Source of the DNA: Candidatus Methanomethylophilaceae archaeon
GTDB lineage: Archaea; Thermoplasmatota; Thermoplasmata; Methanomassiliicoccales; Methanomethylophilaceae
NCBI GenBank assembly: GCA_017519045.1
Contig: JAFWTC010000051.1
Span: 1 to 52,466, forward strand
Reading direction: 5' to 3'
DNA length: 52,466 nucleotides
Position 1 is the first letter of the stretch, and every line of letters starts with the position of its first letter. Shown piece by piece: positions 25,420-32,744 of the stretch. The notes beneath the pieces are model-generated. The model worked only from the letters and a program-made list of their open reading frames with translations, made no database searches and was not told the origin of the DNA. The position numbers and the translations under genes were made by a program.

Positions 25420-25794
25420 ATGAGAGTCGTCGCAACAGACAAGGCGCCGCCGGCCGCGGGCCCGTATTCCCAGGCCGTCGTCCAGAACGGAACCGTGTAC
25501 GTGTCGGGCCAGATACCCGTGGACCCTTCGACCGGGAGAATGCCGGAAGGCGCCGCGGCTCAGGCCAGGCAGGCGCTGGAGAATCTCAGGAAGGTCGTGG
25601 AGGCGTCCGGATCGTCCATGGACAAGGTCCTGAAAGTCACCGTATACCTGAAGGACATGGGCTCCTTCGCCGACGTCAACGCCGTCTATGCGGAATTCTT
25701 CTCGAAGCCGTACCCCGCCAGGTCGTGCGTGGGATGCCAGGACCTCCCGAAAGGCTCCCTGGTGGAGATCGACGCCGTGGCGTACATCGGCCGA
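25420..25794 (+). CDS. RidA family enamine/imine deaminase lacking a standard stop codon
   Basis: 124 residues plus CGA. SQAVVQNGTVYVSGQIPVDP, KVTVYLKDMGSFADVNAVY and PARSCVGCQDLPKGSLVEID are classic RidA motifs; the protein hydrolyses reactive enamines. Family members end right after the last strand, here VEIDAVAYIG. At that exact place the codon is CGA (25792-25794) instead of a stop. Under the standard code the frame stays open to 26244, through antisense of the radical SAM gene, with clearly non-coding composition. Either CGA terminates here or the stop has been lost. Confidence 0.88.
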
Positions 25795-25957
25795 CGAGGT
25801 ATCTCCGGTCGAAATCCTCCCTCTCGGCGCCGTGCAGGAAGCGGTAGTACGCCTGATGGGCCGATATGCGGGGAACCCCCTAGACGTTCCTGCCCCCGGG
25901 CCCGACGCAATACCTGCGCGGATCGTATCCTAGATACGCGCGTCCCGGCCGGCTCAT
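25787..25957 (-). CDS. Small ORF coupled to the radical SAM gene, containing in-frame TAG
   Basis: About 56 residues if TAG (25880-25882, codon 26) is read and CGA (25787-25789) ends it. Its ATG overlaps the TGA of the radical SAM gene by four bases, the junction used repeatedly in this genome. Before TAG: MSRPGRAYLGYDPRRYC...; after TAG: GVPRISAHQAYYRFLHGAE then REDFDRRYLVG. About 25 of 30 codons after TAG end in G or C, as in real genes here. The role is unknown; it could be an accessory or second peptide of the adjacent enzyme. Without TAG readthrough only 25 residues remain. Confidence 0.45.
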
Positions 25958-27087
25958 TGAATCACGGTCTTGGGGTTTACCAGCTTCCCGACCACCGCGT
26001 CCCTGACGAAGCGGTTGTACCCGCTCATGTCGGGCTTCTCGTCCAGGATCCTCTGCGTCTCCTCCACCACATGGGAGAATATGCCCTTGTATATCCTGCA
26101 GGAGTCCCCGGAGTTGTCCTCCAGGCCGCATTCGTGGTAGAAGTCCATGCTGCATCCGCCTCCGCAATAGTCGTAGATGGCGCACGAGGAGCACTTCTCC
26201 CTCCTCTTCACGGATCCTTCGAGGATCCTGGCGAACCCTTCTGACCTGAAGAGCTCGGAGATGGATCCCACGTCGTTCACGTTCCCCATGAGGAACTCCT
26301 TCGGGCAGGCCTTGGCGCAGGGGTACACGGAGCCGTCCGGATTGACGCAGATCCATTTCGTGAGGCAGGACGTGTGGGCGCAGTCCGAGGGGACGGGATC
26401 CCCCAGGTAGTTCAGCATGTACAGGTAATGCGGGATCAGAGGTATCTCCGCCTCGGAATCGTGCAGCCAGTCGTCGAACGCCTCCAGGCTTCCCCTGACG
26501 TACTCGTCCGGGTCCGGGACGAGTCCCCCGCATCTGGCGCATCCTGCGGGGATGACGGGAGACAGGGAAACGTCCGTCCTCCTGTCGCGGAAGTAGCGGT
26601 ATATCTCCCTCTGGCGGAGCGCCGTCTCCGCGCATATCGTGGCGCTGACGGAGTACTTGTTGTCCTTGTCGGAGAGCGAGGATATCGCCTTGGAGGCGTC
26701 GCCTTCCCTCAGGACGCCGTTGAAAGGACCCTCATAAGAAACGCCCACGTTGATCTGCTTCTGCCTGCAGTAGGCCATCAGCCTCCTATTCAGGCCGAGG
26801 CCGTTGGTCTGGATGGTGTTCCCGTAACGGAAGGAGCCCTTCCCGAAGTGCTTCTCCTCCAGCTCGAGGGCCTTCTTGTAGAAAGATAACGGGAGCGTCA
26901 GCGGCTCTCCGCCGTGCCATATGAACCATGCGGCCTCGTACTCCTCGGAGACCATCCTGATGAGCTTCTCCAGGGTCTGCATGGAAATCTCGCCCGGAAC
27001 GCGTTCATCGGGCGTATGATAGCAATGCTTGCAATCCGTGCCGCAGAAAAGCGTAGGCTTGACGACGACGGAAAGATACTGTTTCAT
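25954..27087 (-). CDS. Radical SAM/SPASM enzyme, possible peptide maturase
   Basis: 377 residues. Radical SAM motif CGTDCKHC (Cys15, Cys19, Cys22) followed by WHGGEPL. The C-terminal SPASM region has CLTKWICVNPDGSVYPCAKAC and later CSSCAIYDYCGGGCSMDF, enough Cys for two auxiliary clusters. Similar proteins are often labelled anaerobic sulfatase maturases, but no sulfatase is present here. Instead a Cys-rich small protein gene lies 49 bases upstream in the same direction, so peptide modification (thioether formation) is the better guess. The gene is co-directional and probably co-transcribed with that gene. Confidence 0.9.
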   Translation of the reverse strand: MKQYLSVVVKPTLFCGTDCKHCYHTPDERVPGEISMQTLEKLIRMVSEEYEAAWFIWHGGEPLTLPLSFYKKALELEEKHFGKGSFRYGNTIQTNGLGLNRRLMAYCRQKQINVGVSYEGPFNGVLREGDASKAISSLSDKDNKYSVSATICAETALRQREIYRYFRDRRTDVSLSPVIPAGCARCGGLVPDPDEYVRGSLEAFDDWLHDSEAEIPLIPHYLYMLNYLGDPVPSDCAHTSCLTKWICVNPDGSVYPCAKACPKEFLMGNVNDVGSISELFRSEGFARILEGSVKRREKCSSCAIYDYCGGGCSMDFYHECGLEDNSGDSCRIYKGIFSHVVEETQRILDEKPDMSGYNRFVRDAVVGKLVNPKTVIQ

Positions 27088-27136
27088 GATGGAATCCAGC
27101 CCGCCGCGTACGATGCTGCGCGACGGGACGGTCCGT

Positions 27137-27433
27137 TCAGAAGGGCCAGTACGTCCAGACGCCGTTGAACCCGTGCGTGATGTAACAGCAGCAGGCGCAG
27201 CAGCAGATCACTCCGCCGGCCAGGCAGGCGTACCATCCGGAGGACGAGCAGCATCCCTTCTCGTCGCAGCAGCAGTAATCGCACTTTCCTCCGCCGTCGT
27301 GGTCGCCCTTGTCGTAACGCTCGGCATGCTCGCTCTCAGGGAGTCCGTGCATGGCGAACGCGGTAAAGGCGGACGGGGATTGGCTCTCGTAAAGCGCGGT
27401 CAGTTTATCGATAGCGGCTGCATCGCAGGACAT
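27137..27433 (-). CDS. Cys-rich small protein, candidate RiPP precursor
   Basis: 98 residues from the ATG at 27433, which has AGGTGA about 7 nt upstream; an ATG at 27460 would be followed at once by CGA. The N-terminal half is a leader-like acidic helix (DAAAIDKLTALYESQ) and a Gly/Asp/His linker. The C-terminal half holds 13 of the 14 Cys between residues 51 and 83 (CDYCCC, GCC, ICCCACCCY), then an aromatic tail GVWTYWPF. Next to a SPASM enzyme this suggests a precursor of a thioether-bridged peptide. Alternative: a membrane-associated Cys-rich tail resembling eukaryotic CYSTM modules. Confidence 0.65.
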   Translation of the reverse strand: MSCDAAAIDKLTALYESQSPSAFTAFAMHGLPESEHAERYDKGDHDGGGKCDYCCCDEKGCCSSSGWYACLAGGVICCCACCCYITHGFNGVWTYWPF

Positions 27434-27596
27434 CTGGTTCACCTTGTCCGAACTTCGCATTCGGTCAACGGGCGCTGTACTGTTTACCGATATTTAACGT
27501 TTCGTGGATTAGGTATAATATGGTTTTCTACCGCCAGAACGTCCGGCCAGGCCGTCGATGGGCAACGGTTATAACGGGCACTCCGATGGCCTCCCG

Positions 27597-28508
27597 ATGT
27601 TCGGATACACCGTCCCTTCCTACCAGAGGCTCTCCCCCCTGGACCTGGCGAGGTACAGGAAGTACTACTGCGAGGGATGCCACCAGCTCAGGGACGGCTT
27701 CGGCCTTCCTGGGACGGCGACGGTGAACTTCGACATGACGTTCAACGCTATACTTCTGGCGGGGGTCACCGGGGAGGCGCTGGAGTTCGACGGGACCAGG
27801 CGGAGGATATGCGTCCTGGACTCCCCCAAGGCCGACTCGGACCTCATGAGGAGGATGGCCGCGTATACCATCATATTGACCAAATGGGAGCTCTACGACG
27901 ACGAGACCGACAAGCCGTCCATGAAGACCAGGCTCATATCCTCCGTGCTAGGAAAGGCCATGGAGAAGGCCGTGAAGGCATATCCGGAATACGACGAGAT
28001 GGTCGGGAAGGGGTTCCGGGACCTGCGCAAGCTGGAGCTGGACGGATGCAAGGACGCCAGGATGATGGGCCTGACGTTCGGGAAGGGGCTCACGGGCGCC
28101 CTGAACGACTTCGCCGGAGACCATGCCTGCGAGGATCTGGACGTCCTTTTCGAGGAGCTCTCCGCCGCGGTCTACATAATGGACGCCATCGACGACCTCG
28201 GCGACGACTTCATGGACGGGACCTACAACCCGTTCCTCCCGGAAAAGGGGTTCGTGAACCCGGAGAGCTTCATCAACTCCAACCTCTACTCCCTGTCCGA
28301 GACGATCAACGCCACTGTCGGAAGCCTCCAGGCCCGCTACTCGAAGATAAGGCCGGGGATGTCCGGCAACGTCTCCCTGTGCGACAACATCGTCTATTAC
28401 GGGATCCCGGAGTCGGCCAAGAGGGTCCTCACCGGCGACACCACCGCCAAGGCGAGCGTGAAGAACGTCCTCTCCAACAGGAAGGACAGGATGTCACGCG
28501 GGTCCTGA
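27597..28508 (+). CDS. DUF5685 family protein
   Basis: 303 residues from MFGYTVPSYQRL; the ATG at 27597 is chosen because relatives begin MFGY and a TTATAAC box lies about 27 nt upstream. YYCEGCHQLRDGFG near the N-terminus matches the conserved YYCGLC-like segment. Several acidic patches (DAIDDLGDDFMDGTYNP) lie near residue 210, recalling metal-binding helical folds, but the biochemical function of the family is not known. It is divergent from the Cys-rich peptide gene. The 3' end overlaps the next minus-strand gene by 15 bases. Confidence 0.8.
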   Translation: MFGYTVPSYQRLSPLDLARYRKYYCEGCHQLRDGFGLPGTATVNFDMTFNAILLAGVTGEALEFDGTRRRICVLDSPKADSDLMRRMAAYTIILTKWELYDDETDKPSMKTRLISSVLGKAMEKAVKAYPEYDEMVGKGFRDLRKLELDGCKDARMMGLTFGKGLTGALNDFAGDHACEDLDVLFEELSAAVYIMDAIDDLGDDFMDGTYNPFLPEKGFVNPESFINSNLYSLSETINATVGSLQARYSKIRPGMSGNVSLCDNIVYYGIPESAKRVLTGDTTAKASVKNVLSNRKDRMSRGS

Positions 28509-28730
28509 GGGATCGAAGAGCCCGCAGACGTCCAGCTCGTAGGTCTCGCGTCCGGATGCGGAGCAGACGCCGTTCCCGTAGAAGGAGCAGTTCTCGCAGC
28601 ACCCCGGCCTGTACCTACCGCAGGTGGAGTCCGGCCCGGTGGGACGGCCCTCCGGCACGCAATTCCACGAGTCCCCCTCATGGCGGCACAGCCTGCACGT
28701 CCTGCACTTGCGGTAGCTCTCGTCCGACAT
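28494..28730 (-). CDS. Small Cys-rich, probably metal-binding protein
   Basis: 78 residues from the ATG at 28730, with a GTTTACTA box about 27 nt before it. Ten Cys occur in the patterns CRTCRLC, NC, TC, CCENC, VC and VC, typical of a zinc- or cluster-binding fold with three or four short loops. The ending ELDVCGLFDPSGPA resembles C-termini of small methanogen Cys-rich proteins. No function is assigned. Confidence 0.6.
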   Translation of the reverse strand: MSDESYRKCRTCRLCRHEGDSWNCVPEGRPTGPDSTCGRYRPGCCENCSFYGNGVCSASGRETYELDVCGLFDPSGPA

Positions 28731-28837
28731 GGACGGCCGTAGGGTGGCGGCGTAGTAAACGGTTGCGCCTTCCTCCGCGCGACGCATCGAGCAATTTATG
28801 GTCATCCGCCGCATTCCGTCGATTCGGAAGCGATACG

Positions 28838-29374
28838 ATGATCTCAGACCTTATCGAAGAGGATGCGCGCAGCCTCGAGGAGATGACCGCCGAGCTCAAC
28901 AAGGAGGCCAGCAAGCACCGCGAGGCCAGGGACAAGTACCACCAGCAGGCGTCCGTGCTGGCGGAGAAGCGCAACAGGCTTCAGCAGAGGGCGAGGGAGC
29001 TGTCGTCCCAGGCCCAGGTCTACCGCAAGAAGAGGGACGAATGCAACGCCGCCGCGAGGGACGCCAAGGCCAAGCGCGAGGAATGCAACGACCGCGCCGC
29101 CCAGATCCGCGCCAGAGGAGGCGTCGGGGACATCGACGGGGCCAGGTCCCAGGCGCAGGAGCACCACGCGACCGTGGTGAAGATGTCCGCGGACGGCCAG
29201 GCGAACCACGAGAAGATGTCCCAGCTCATGGACGAGGCGTCCAAGCTGAGGGACGAGGCCCAGGTCTGCCACGAGCAGTTCCTCACCTGCAAGGCCGCCG
29301 CCGACTCGGAACACGCCAAGCTCGTGGAGGTCCTGAAGAGGATCAGCGACCTCAGGGACAATCTTCCCGACTGA
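28838..29374 (+). CDS. Coiled-coil protein
   Basis: 178 residues, almost wholly a long charged coiled coil (EEMTAELNKEASKHREARD, KRNRLQQRARELSSQAQVY, then a second half after a Gly-rich hinge RARGGVGDID). It resembles the archaeal coiled-coil proteins of COG1340 type; the role is unknown, perhaps structural. The ATG at 28838 is chosen as the first Met before the coil; the same frame is open far upstream but there it is only a shadow of the DUF5685 gene. Its end overlaps the zinc-ribbon gene by 23 bases. Confidence 0.7.
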   Translation: MISDLIEEDARSLEEMTAELNKEASKHREARDKYHQQASVLAEKRNRLQQRARELSSQAQVYRKKRDECNAAARDAKAKREECNDRAAQIRARGGVGDIDGARSQAQEHHATVVKMSADGQANHEKMSQLMDEASKLRDEAQVCHEQFLTCKAAADSEHAKLVEVLKRISDLRDNLPD

Positions 29375-29879
29375 CGTCCGGGACGGGCAGATTCCTGACC
29401 ACTCCCTGGACCAGGCTGAACGGGATCCCGAGGGAAATGGAGATCTTGACGACGGGAACCCCCTTCGCGTACAGCTCCGCGATGCGGGACTCCGCCTCGG
29501 GGCCGAGCTTGGACTGGGCGCTCTTGGAGCCCTTCTCCGGCTCGTCCTTCTCGCTGTCCCAGTACCTGCTCCCGCAGTAGGGGCACTTGCCGGGGCGGCG
29601 GTCGTTGGATGCCGTCCACCTCCCGCCGCAGCGGACGCAGACGTGCTCCTTCGGAGGGACGTTCCAGCACTTCGACCCGCAGTTGGGGCAACGCTGGGGG
29701 TTCCCCCTGTGGGAGTTCCACTTGTGCCCGCAGCGGAGGCATTCCGCCAGGAGATTGGGGCTGTTCCACTTGATGGAACGGCACTCGGGACAGCGCTTGG
29801 GCAGCTCGCTCCCGCGTGGGAACCAGTCGTACGAACATCTGCAGCAATGCATGGGTGTCACGGATTCACGCTCGGCCAT
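29352..29879 (-). CDS. Multi-zinc-ribbon protein with C-terminal helix-turn-helix
   Basis: 175 residues. Four CxxC...CxxC modules follow one another: CCRC/CPEC, CLRC/CPNC, CVRC/CPYC, with spacer Trp residues (KWN, CWN, RYW). Residues about 130-170 (ESRIAELYAKGVPVVKISIS, then LGIPFSLVQGVVRNL) look like a resolvase-type helix-turn-helix. It is probably a nucleic-acid-binding regulator. GGAGG lies about 7 nt before the ATG, one of the clear Shine-Dalgarno sites here. Confidence 0.75.
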   Translation of the reverse strand: MAERESVTPMHCCRCSYDWFPRGSELPKRCPECRSIKWNSPNLLAECLRCGHKWNSHRGNPQRCPNCGSKCWNVPPKEHVCVRCGGRWTASNDRRPGKCPYCGSRYWDSEKDEPEKGSKSAQSKLGPEAESRIAELYAKGVPVVKISISLGIPFSLVQGVVRNLPVPDVSREDCP

Positions 29880-29901
29880 TAGTCTCCCTCCTTCGGAGAA
29901 A

Positions 29902-30288
29902 TTAAGAGGATTGCGGCCTGCGGTAGCTCTCCCCCGGATTGGTGACGATCCGGATCCCTACCAGCCATAGCACGATCATCACGGACAGGCACAGCGGCAC
30001 CATTACCGTGGACGACAACGCCACATAGAGCGCCACGACGCTCGATGCGAATATCGCCACGGCCGCGATCGGATGCCCCGTCACAAGCCCTCCGAGCCCT
30101 GGCACCAGCACCGACAGCATCACTGCCCATCCTGGACCGGAGGAGGAAGACGAGGTATTCTCGGCTTTGTGCGTGCTGCCCTCTCCGGTATAGCCGCTCA
30201 GGGCGGCGAAGCAGTTGCCGCAGTAGACATCTTCGGAGCCCACTTCCTTTCCGCAGTTCGGACAGTACACGTCGCTAGTATCGTCCAT
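29902..30288 (-). CDS. Zinc-ribbon membrane protein
   Basis: 128 residues. The N-terminal YCPNCGKEVGSEDVYCGNC is a typical zinc ribbon of the double-CxxC type, followed by a Ser-rich linker and two or three hydrophobic helices (about residues 52-115) and a short cytoplasmic tail. Such proteins are common and uncharacterised in archaea. The start is preceded by a very AT-rich 100-bp gap. Confidence 0.75.
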   Translation of the reverse strand: MDDTSDVYCPNCGKEVGSEDVYCGNCFAALSGYTGEGSTHKAENTSSSSSGPGWAVMLSVLVPGLGGLVTGHPIAAVAIFASSVVALYVALSSTVMVPLCLSVMIVLWLVGIRIVTNPGESYRRPQSS

Positions 30289-30388
30289 TCAGAATATAAT
30301 TCACACGGACGAAATTGATATGGTTTTAACATCCAATTATCTATATAATCCATTTTATATCATAAACTAAACGTCTTAGCTGAATGTG

Positions 30389-31444
30389 TCACCACCCGTA
30401 TCTGAATCCCATCCAACACGCCATGTACACGCGCGCGTACCTCGGACGGCGGACCATGGCCGCGACGCCCCTGGGGATGCTCGCCTTTCCGGCCAGCGGC
30501 CGCATCGCGTCCTCCGCCTCGGCGTCCGTCCATCCGGAGACGGCGCGATGGGCGTCCATGAAGCGGCGGTCGAACATGACGCTCTTCCCGATCCAGCGCT
30601 CATATCCGCGATAATCCCCGGAGGCGGCGGCCTCGGCGGCCTTCCTGCCGGATACCAGCGCGGCCCCGATCCCTCCGCAGGACAGGGGGTTTGGAAGGCA
30701 CGCCGCGTCTCCCGTCAGAAGGCACCTTCCGCGCCTGACCTCCGGGACGCGGCCGACCGGGATGCAGCGCCCTCCGTGCGGGACCCCCTCCGGGACGGCC
30801 CCCTGCCCCTTCACGAACCCGACCGAGTTCAGGCCGCCGGACGAGGGGAACCTCCATGAATACGCGCCCGGCCCGGCCCCTCCGATATGGAACCTCAGGA
30901 CGTCGTCCGATTCGCCCGGGACCAGGGTGTTGACGGCCTTCACCATGACCTCCGGGCGGGTCCCGAAGACGTCCCTCCTCACCACGGAATGGGCTCCGTC
31001 CGCCCCTATGAGGCATTCGCAGACGAAGGCTCCGACGGTGGTCTCGACGAGGAATCCGTCCTCCAGGGACGCGACCGATGAGGCACTCGCATGTATGCGG
31101 CGCGCCGACGAGGACGACAGGAGCCCTTCTATCATGGCGTTGCGGTCGATGACCTGTCCCTTGACGCCTATCTCTGTCGTGGAGGAGCCGTTGACGCTGA
31201 TGCTTATCCTGTCCACGGCGCGGACGGAATGCTCCGTGCCGACCCCGGCCAGACGCAGCATCCTGTCGCTGACCGCCTCCCCGCATACGGAATGGTATCT
31301 GCGGTGCTGGCTGGAGGAAAGCCTTTCGAGGACGACGACGTCATCCGCCCCGAGGCGGGAGAACCAGAATGCAGCGGACGCCCCCGCGGGACCGGAGCCC
31401 ACGATGAGGAACTTGCACCTTGTGGACTCCATCGAAAGCACCAT
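30389..31444 (-). CDS. Geranylgeranyl reductase family flavoprotein
   Basis: 351 residues. The FAD-binding Rossmann motif is VGSGPAGASAA near residue 15; YHSVCGEAVSD is the typical Cys-containing segment, CLIGADGAHSVVRRD and LTGDAACLPNPLSCGGIGAA are the other two FAD motifs. Relatives saturate the isoprenoid chains of archaeal lipids or cofactors; the exact substrate is not evident. ATG 31432 is an alternative start. It is transcribed away from the tRNA-Arg region. Confidence 0.88.
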   Translation of the reverse strand: MVLSMESTRCKFLIVGSGPAGASAAFWFSRLGADDVVVLERLSSSQHRRYHSVCGEAVSDRMLRLAGVGTEHSVRAVDRISISVNGSSTTEIGVKGQVIDRNAMIEGLLSSSSARRIHASASSVASLEDGFLVETTVGAFVCECLIGADGAHSVVRRDVFGTRPEVMVKAVNTLVPGESDDVLRFHIGGAGPGAYSWRFPSSGGLNSVGFVKGQGAVPEGVPHGGRCIPVGRVPEVRRGRCLLTGDAACLPNPLSCGGIGAALVSGRKAAEAAASGDYRGYERWIGKSVMFDRRFMDAHRAVSGWTDAEAEDAMRPLAGKASIPRGVAAMVRRPRYARVYMACWMGFRYGW

Positions 31445-31456
31445 GAATGAAAGAAT

Positions 31457-31534
31457 GGCGGGCAGGAGGGGATTCGAACCCCCGGCTTGCAGCTTAGGAG
31501 GCTGCCGCCATATCCAGACTAGGCCACCTGTCCG
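31457..31534 (-). tRNA. tRNA-Arg (CCT anticodon)
   Basis: Cloverleaf by eye: acceptor GGACAGG with CCTGCCC, anticodon stem GCAGC/GCTGC around loop CTCCTAA (anticodon CCT, reads AGG), T-loop TTCGAAT and an encoded CCA after discriminator G. Pair 3-70 is A-C, a mismatch. AGG is a major arginine codon in the genes here. Confidence 0.93.
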
Positions 31535-31612
31535 TCAAATCCTCTGATTACCCTATCATATTTAACCTTGTTTGCTCGGCCACGGGATGCGACCGTGCCG
31601 TTATCGACGCTC

Positions 31613-31639
31613 ATAACATTATTAATCGCAACAAGTTAT
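31613..31639. promoter_or_regulatory. ATAAC-type motifs in the promoter of the DUF6293-like regulator
   Basis: ATAAC (31613-31617) and its inverse GTTAT (31635-31639) flank a TTATTAAT TATA-like box whose distance to the ATG at 31649 fits a leaderless start. The same pentamer is repeated behind the gene, suggesting autoregulation. Confidence 0.4.
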
Positions 31640-31648
31640 CATATCTGC

Positions 31649-32458
31649 ATGACTACAGGGCGCAGAAGGAGGGTGATGGTCGCCTGCGTCACCTTCGAGA
31701 CCTCCAAGATAGTGGACCCGGTCGACTTCTACGAGGCCAACGAGGTCCACCTGATCCACTATTCCAAGAATCCGGACGACGCCGACAACGTCTACAACGC
31801 GTTCTACAACCGCGTCGTCGAGATGATCCTCGCCATTCCGAGGAATATAGAGATCGTGGAGCACAACGAGGTCGTTTACGACTTCGGGGTGATGCTCAGG
31901 ACCGTCCTCGAGATCCTCCAATCCGACGACGGGGACCGCGAGGTCTACGTGAACGTCTCCGCCGGGACCTCGGAATACACCGCCGCGTCCACGATAGCGT
32001 CGATGATGGTCCCCGGGACCGTCCCGTTCTCCGTCAACACCAGGGAGTTCACCGTGGCCGGAGACCGCATCAAGGACCTCTACTACGTTGACGGGAAGCC
32101 CGTCGGGCTGACCAAGGTCGCCGGGGAGCCCAAGACCCTTCCGAGCTACAGCATAGACATACCCGAGGAGCACCTGGTCCGCGGGCTCAGGATCCTGGAC
32201 GACAGGAACGCCAGGAAGCTGTCCATAAGCAGCCCGAACATGGTTACGGCCCTCAAGGAGGCCGGGATATGGTACAGGGACACCGAGGGGCGCGAGGACA
32301 TGAAGACGTCCCAGCGCCAGACCGAGGCCGTGTACTACCAGAGGGACTTCGTGTCGAAATGGCAGAAGAGCGGATGGATCCGCAAGCACGAGATGACCGG
32401 GAAATACGTCCTCACCGAGCAGGGCAGGATCGTCATCGAGACGTTCTACACCGTATAA
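31649..32458 (+). CDS. DUF6293/HFX_2341-type regulator (CARF-like domain plus winged helix)
   Basis: 269 residues from the ATG at 31649. The N-terminal half (VACVTFETSKIV, EVHLIHYSKNPD, VYVNVSAGTSEYTAASTIAS) has the Rossmann-like pattern with a conserved NVSAGT turn seen in CARF-related sensor domains. The C-terminal half ends in a winged-helix region (YYQRDFVSKWQKSGWIRKHE then TGKYVLTEQGR). Known: this family contains archaeal transcription regulators; the ligand is unknown. No CRISPR array is visible nearby. Repeated ATAAC motifs on both sides of the gene are candidate operators. Confidence 0.75.
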   Translation: MTTGRRRRVMVACVTFETSKIVDPVDFYEANEVHLIHYSKNPDDADNVYNAFYNRVVEMILAIPRNIEIVEHNEVVYDFGVMLRTVLEILQSDDGDREVYVNVSAGTSEYTAASTIASMMVPGTVPFSVNTREFTVAGDRIKDLYYVDGKPVGLTKVAGEPKTLPSYSIDIPEEHLVRGLRILDDRNARKLSISSPNMVTALKEAGIWYRDTEGREDMKTSQRQTEAVYYQRDFVSKWQKSGWIRKHEMTGKYVLTEQGRIVIETFYTV

Positions 32459-32463
32459 CTTTC

Positions 32464-32499
32464 ATAACTAGTATAACAAATATAACAAGTTAATGTTAT
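32464..32499. repeat. Three 9-bp iterons (ATAAC...) plus an inverted copy, operator candidate
   Basis: ATAACTAGT, ATAACAAAT and ATAACAAGT follow one another with exact 9-bp period (starting 32464, 32473, 32482), then TAATGTTAT gives the inverted copy; ATAACA...TGTTAT is a perfect palindrome. The array lies just before a TATA-like element (32495-32503), 50-85 bp before the small ORF at 32549. Probable binding site of the preceding regulator. Confidence 0.5.
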
Positions 32500-32548
32500 T
32501 ATACGCAATCCGCCATGTAGAACCGCTCTCAGGAGCAGGAGAACACAC

Positions 32549-32695
32549 ATGGCGCAATACAGACAGACGGTGCTGATGCCTCTGCCCAGGCAGCACCTCT
32601 CAGAGAAGGACTGGTATTCGAGGAACCCACGCGGAAGAAGGCAGGACAACAGGCGCGGAGAGGAGATCAACTCCATCATCGCGTTCTTCAAGCGA
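32549..32695 (+). CDS. Small basic ORF, uncertain
   Basis: 48 residues if CGA (32693-32695) ends it; the standard-code frame runs to 33052 inside another gene. The ATG has CAGGAGAA upstream and codon use is gene-like up to ...INSIIAFFK. The protein is basic (SRNPRGRRQDNRRGEE) and not recognised. It lies directly downstream of the iteron array, so it could be the regulated gene. It might also be a leader or a decayed gene. Confidence 0.35.
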
Positions 32696-32744
32696 GGTGG
32701 CCCTTGCATCGAAGATTATAAAGGACCTGATGCATCGCCCGGCC

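Noticed and set aside
25420-26244. RidA with a 150-residue C-terminal extension
   Set aside because: The extension is antisense to the radical SAM gene and has no protein-like features.
27677-28837. Long frame leading into the coiled-coil gene
   Set aside because: It is a basic, Arg-rich shadow of the DUF5685 gene; the coiled-coil protein starts at its own ATG 28838.
31568-32510. CRISPR-linked system suggested by the CARF-like regulator
   Set aside because: No repeat-spacer array or cas gene is visible; the 9-bp iterons are operator-sized.
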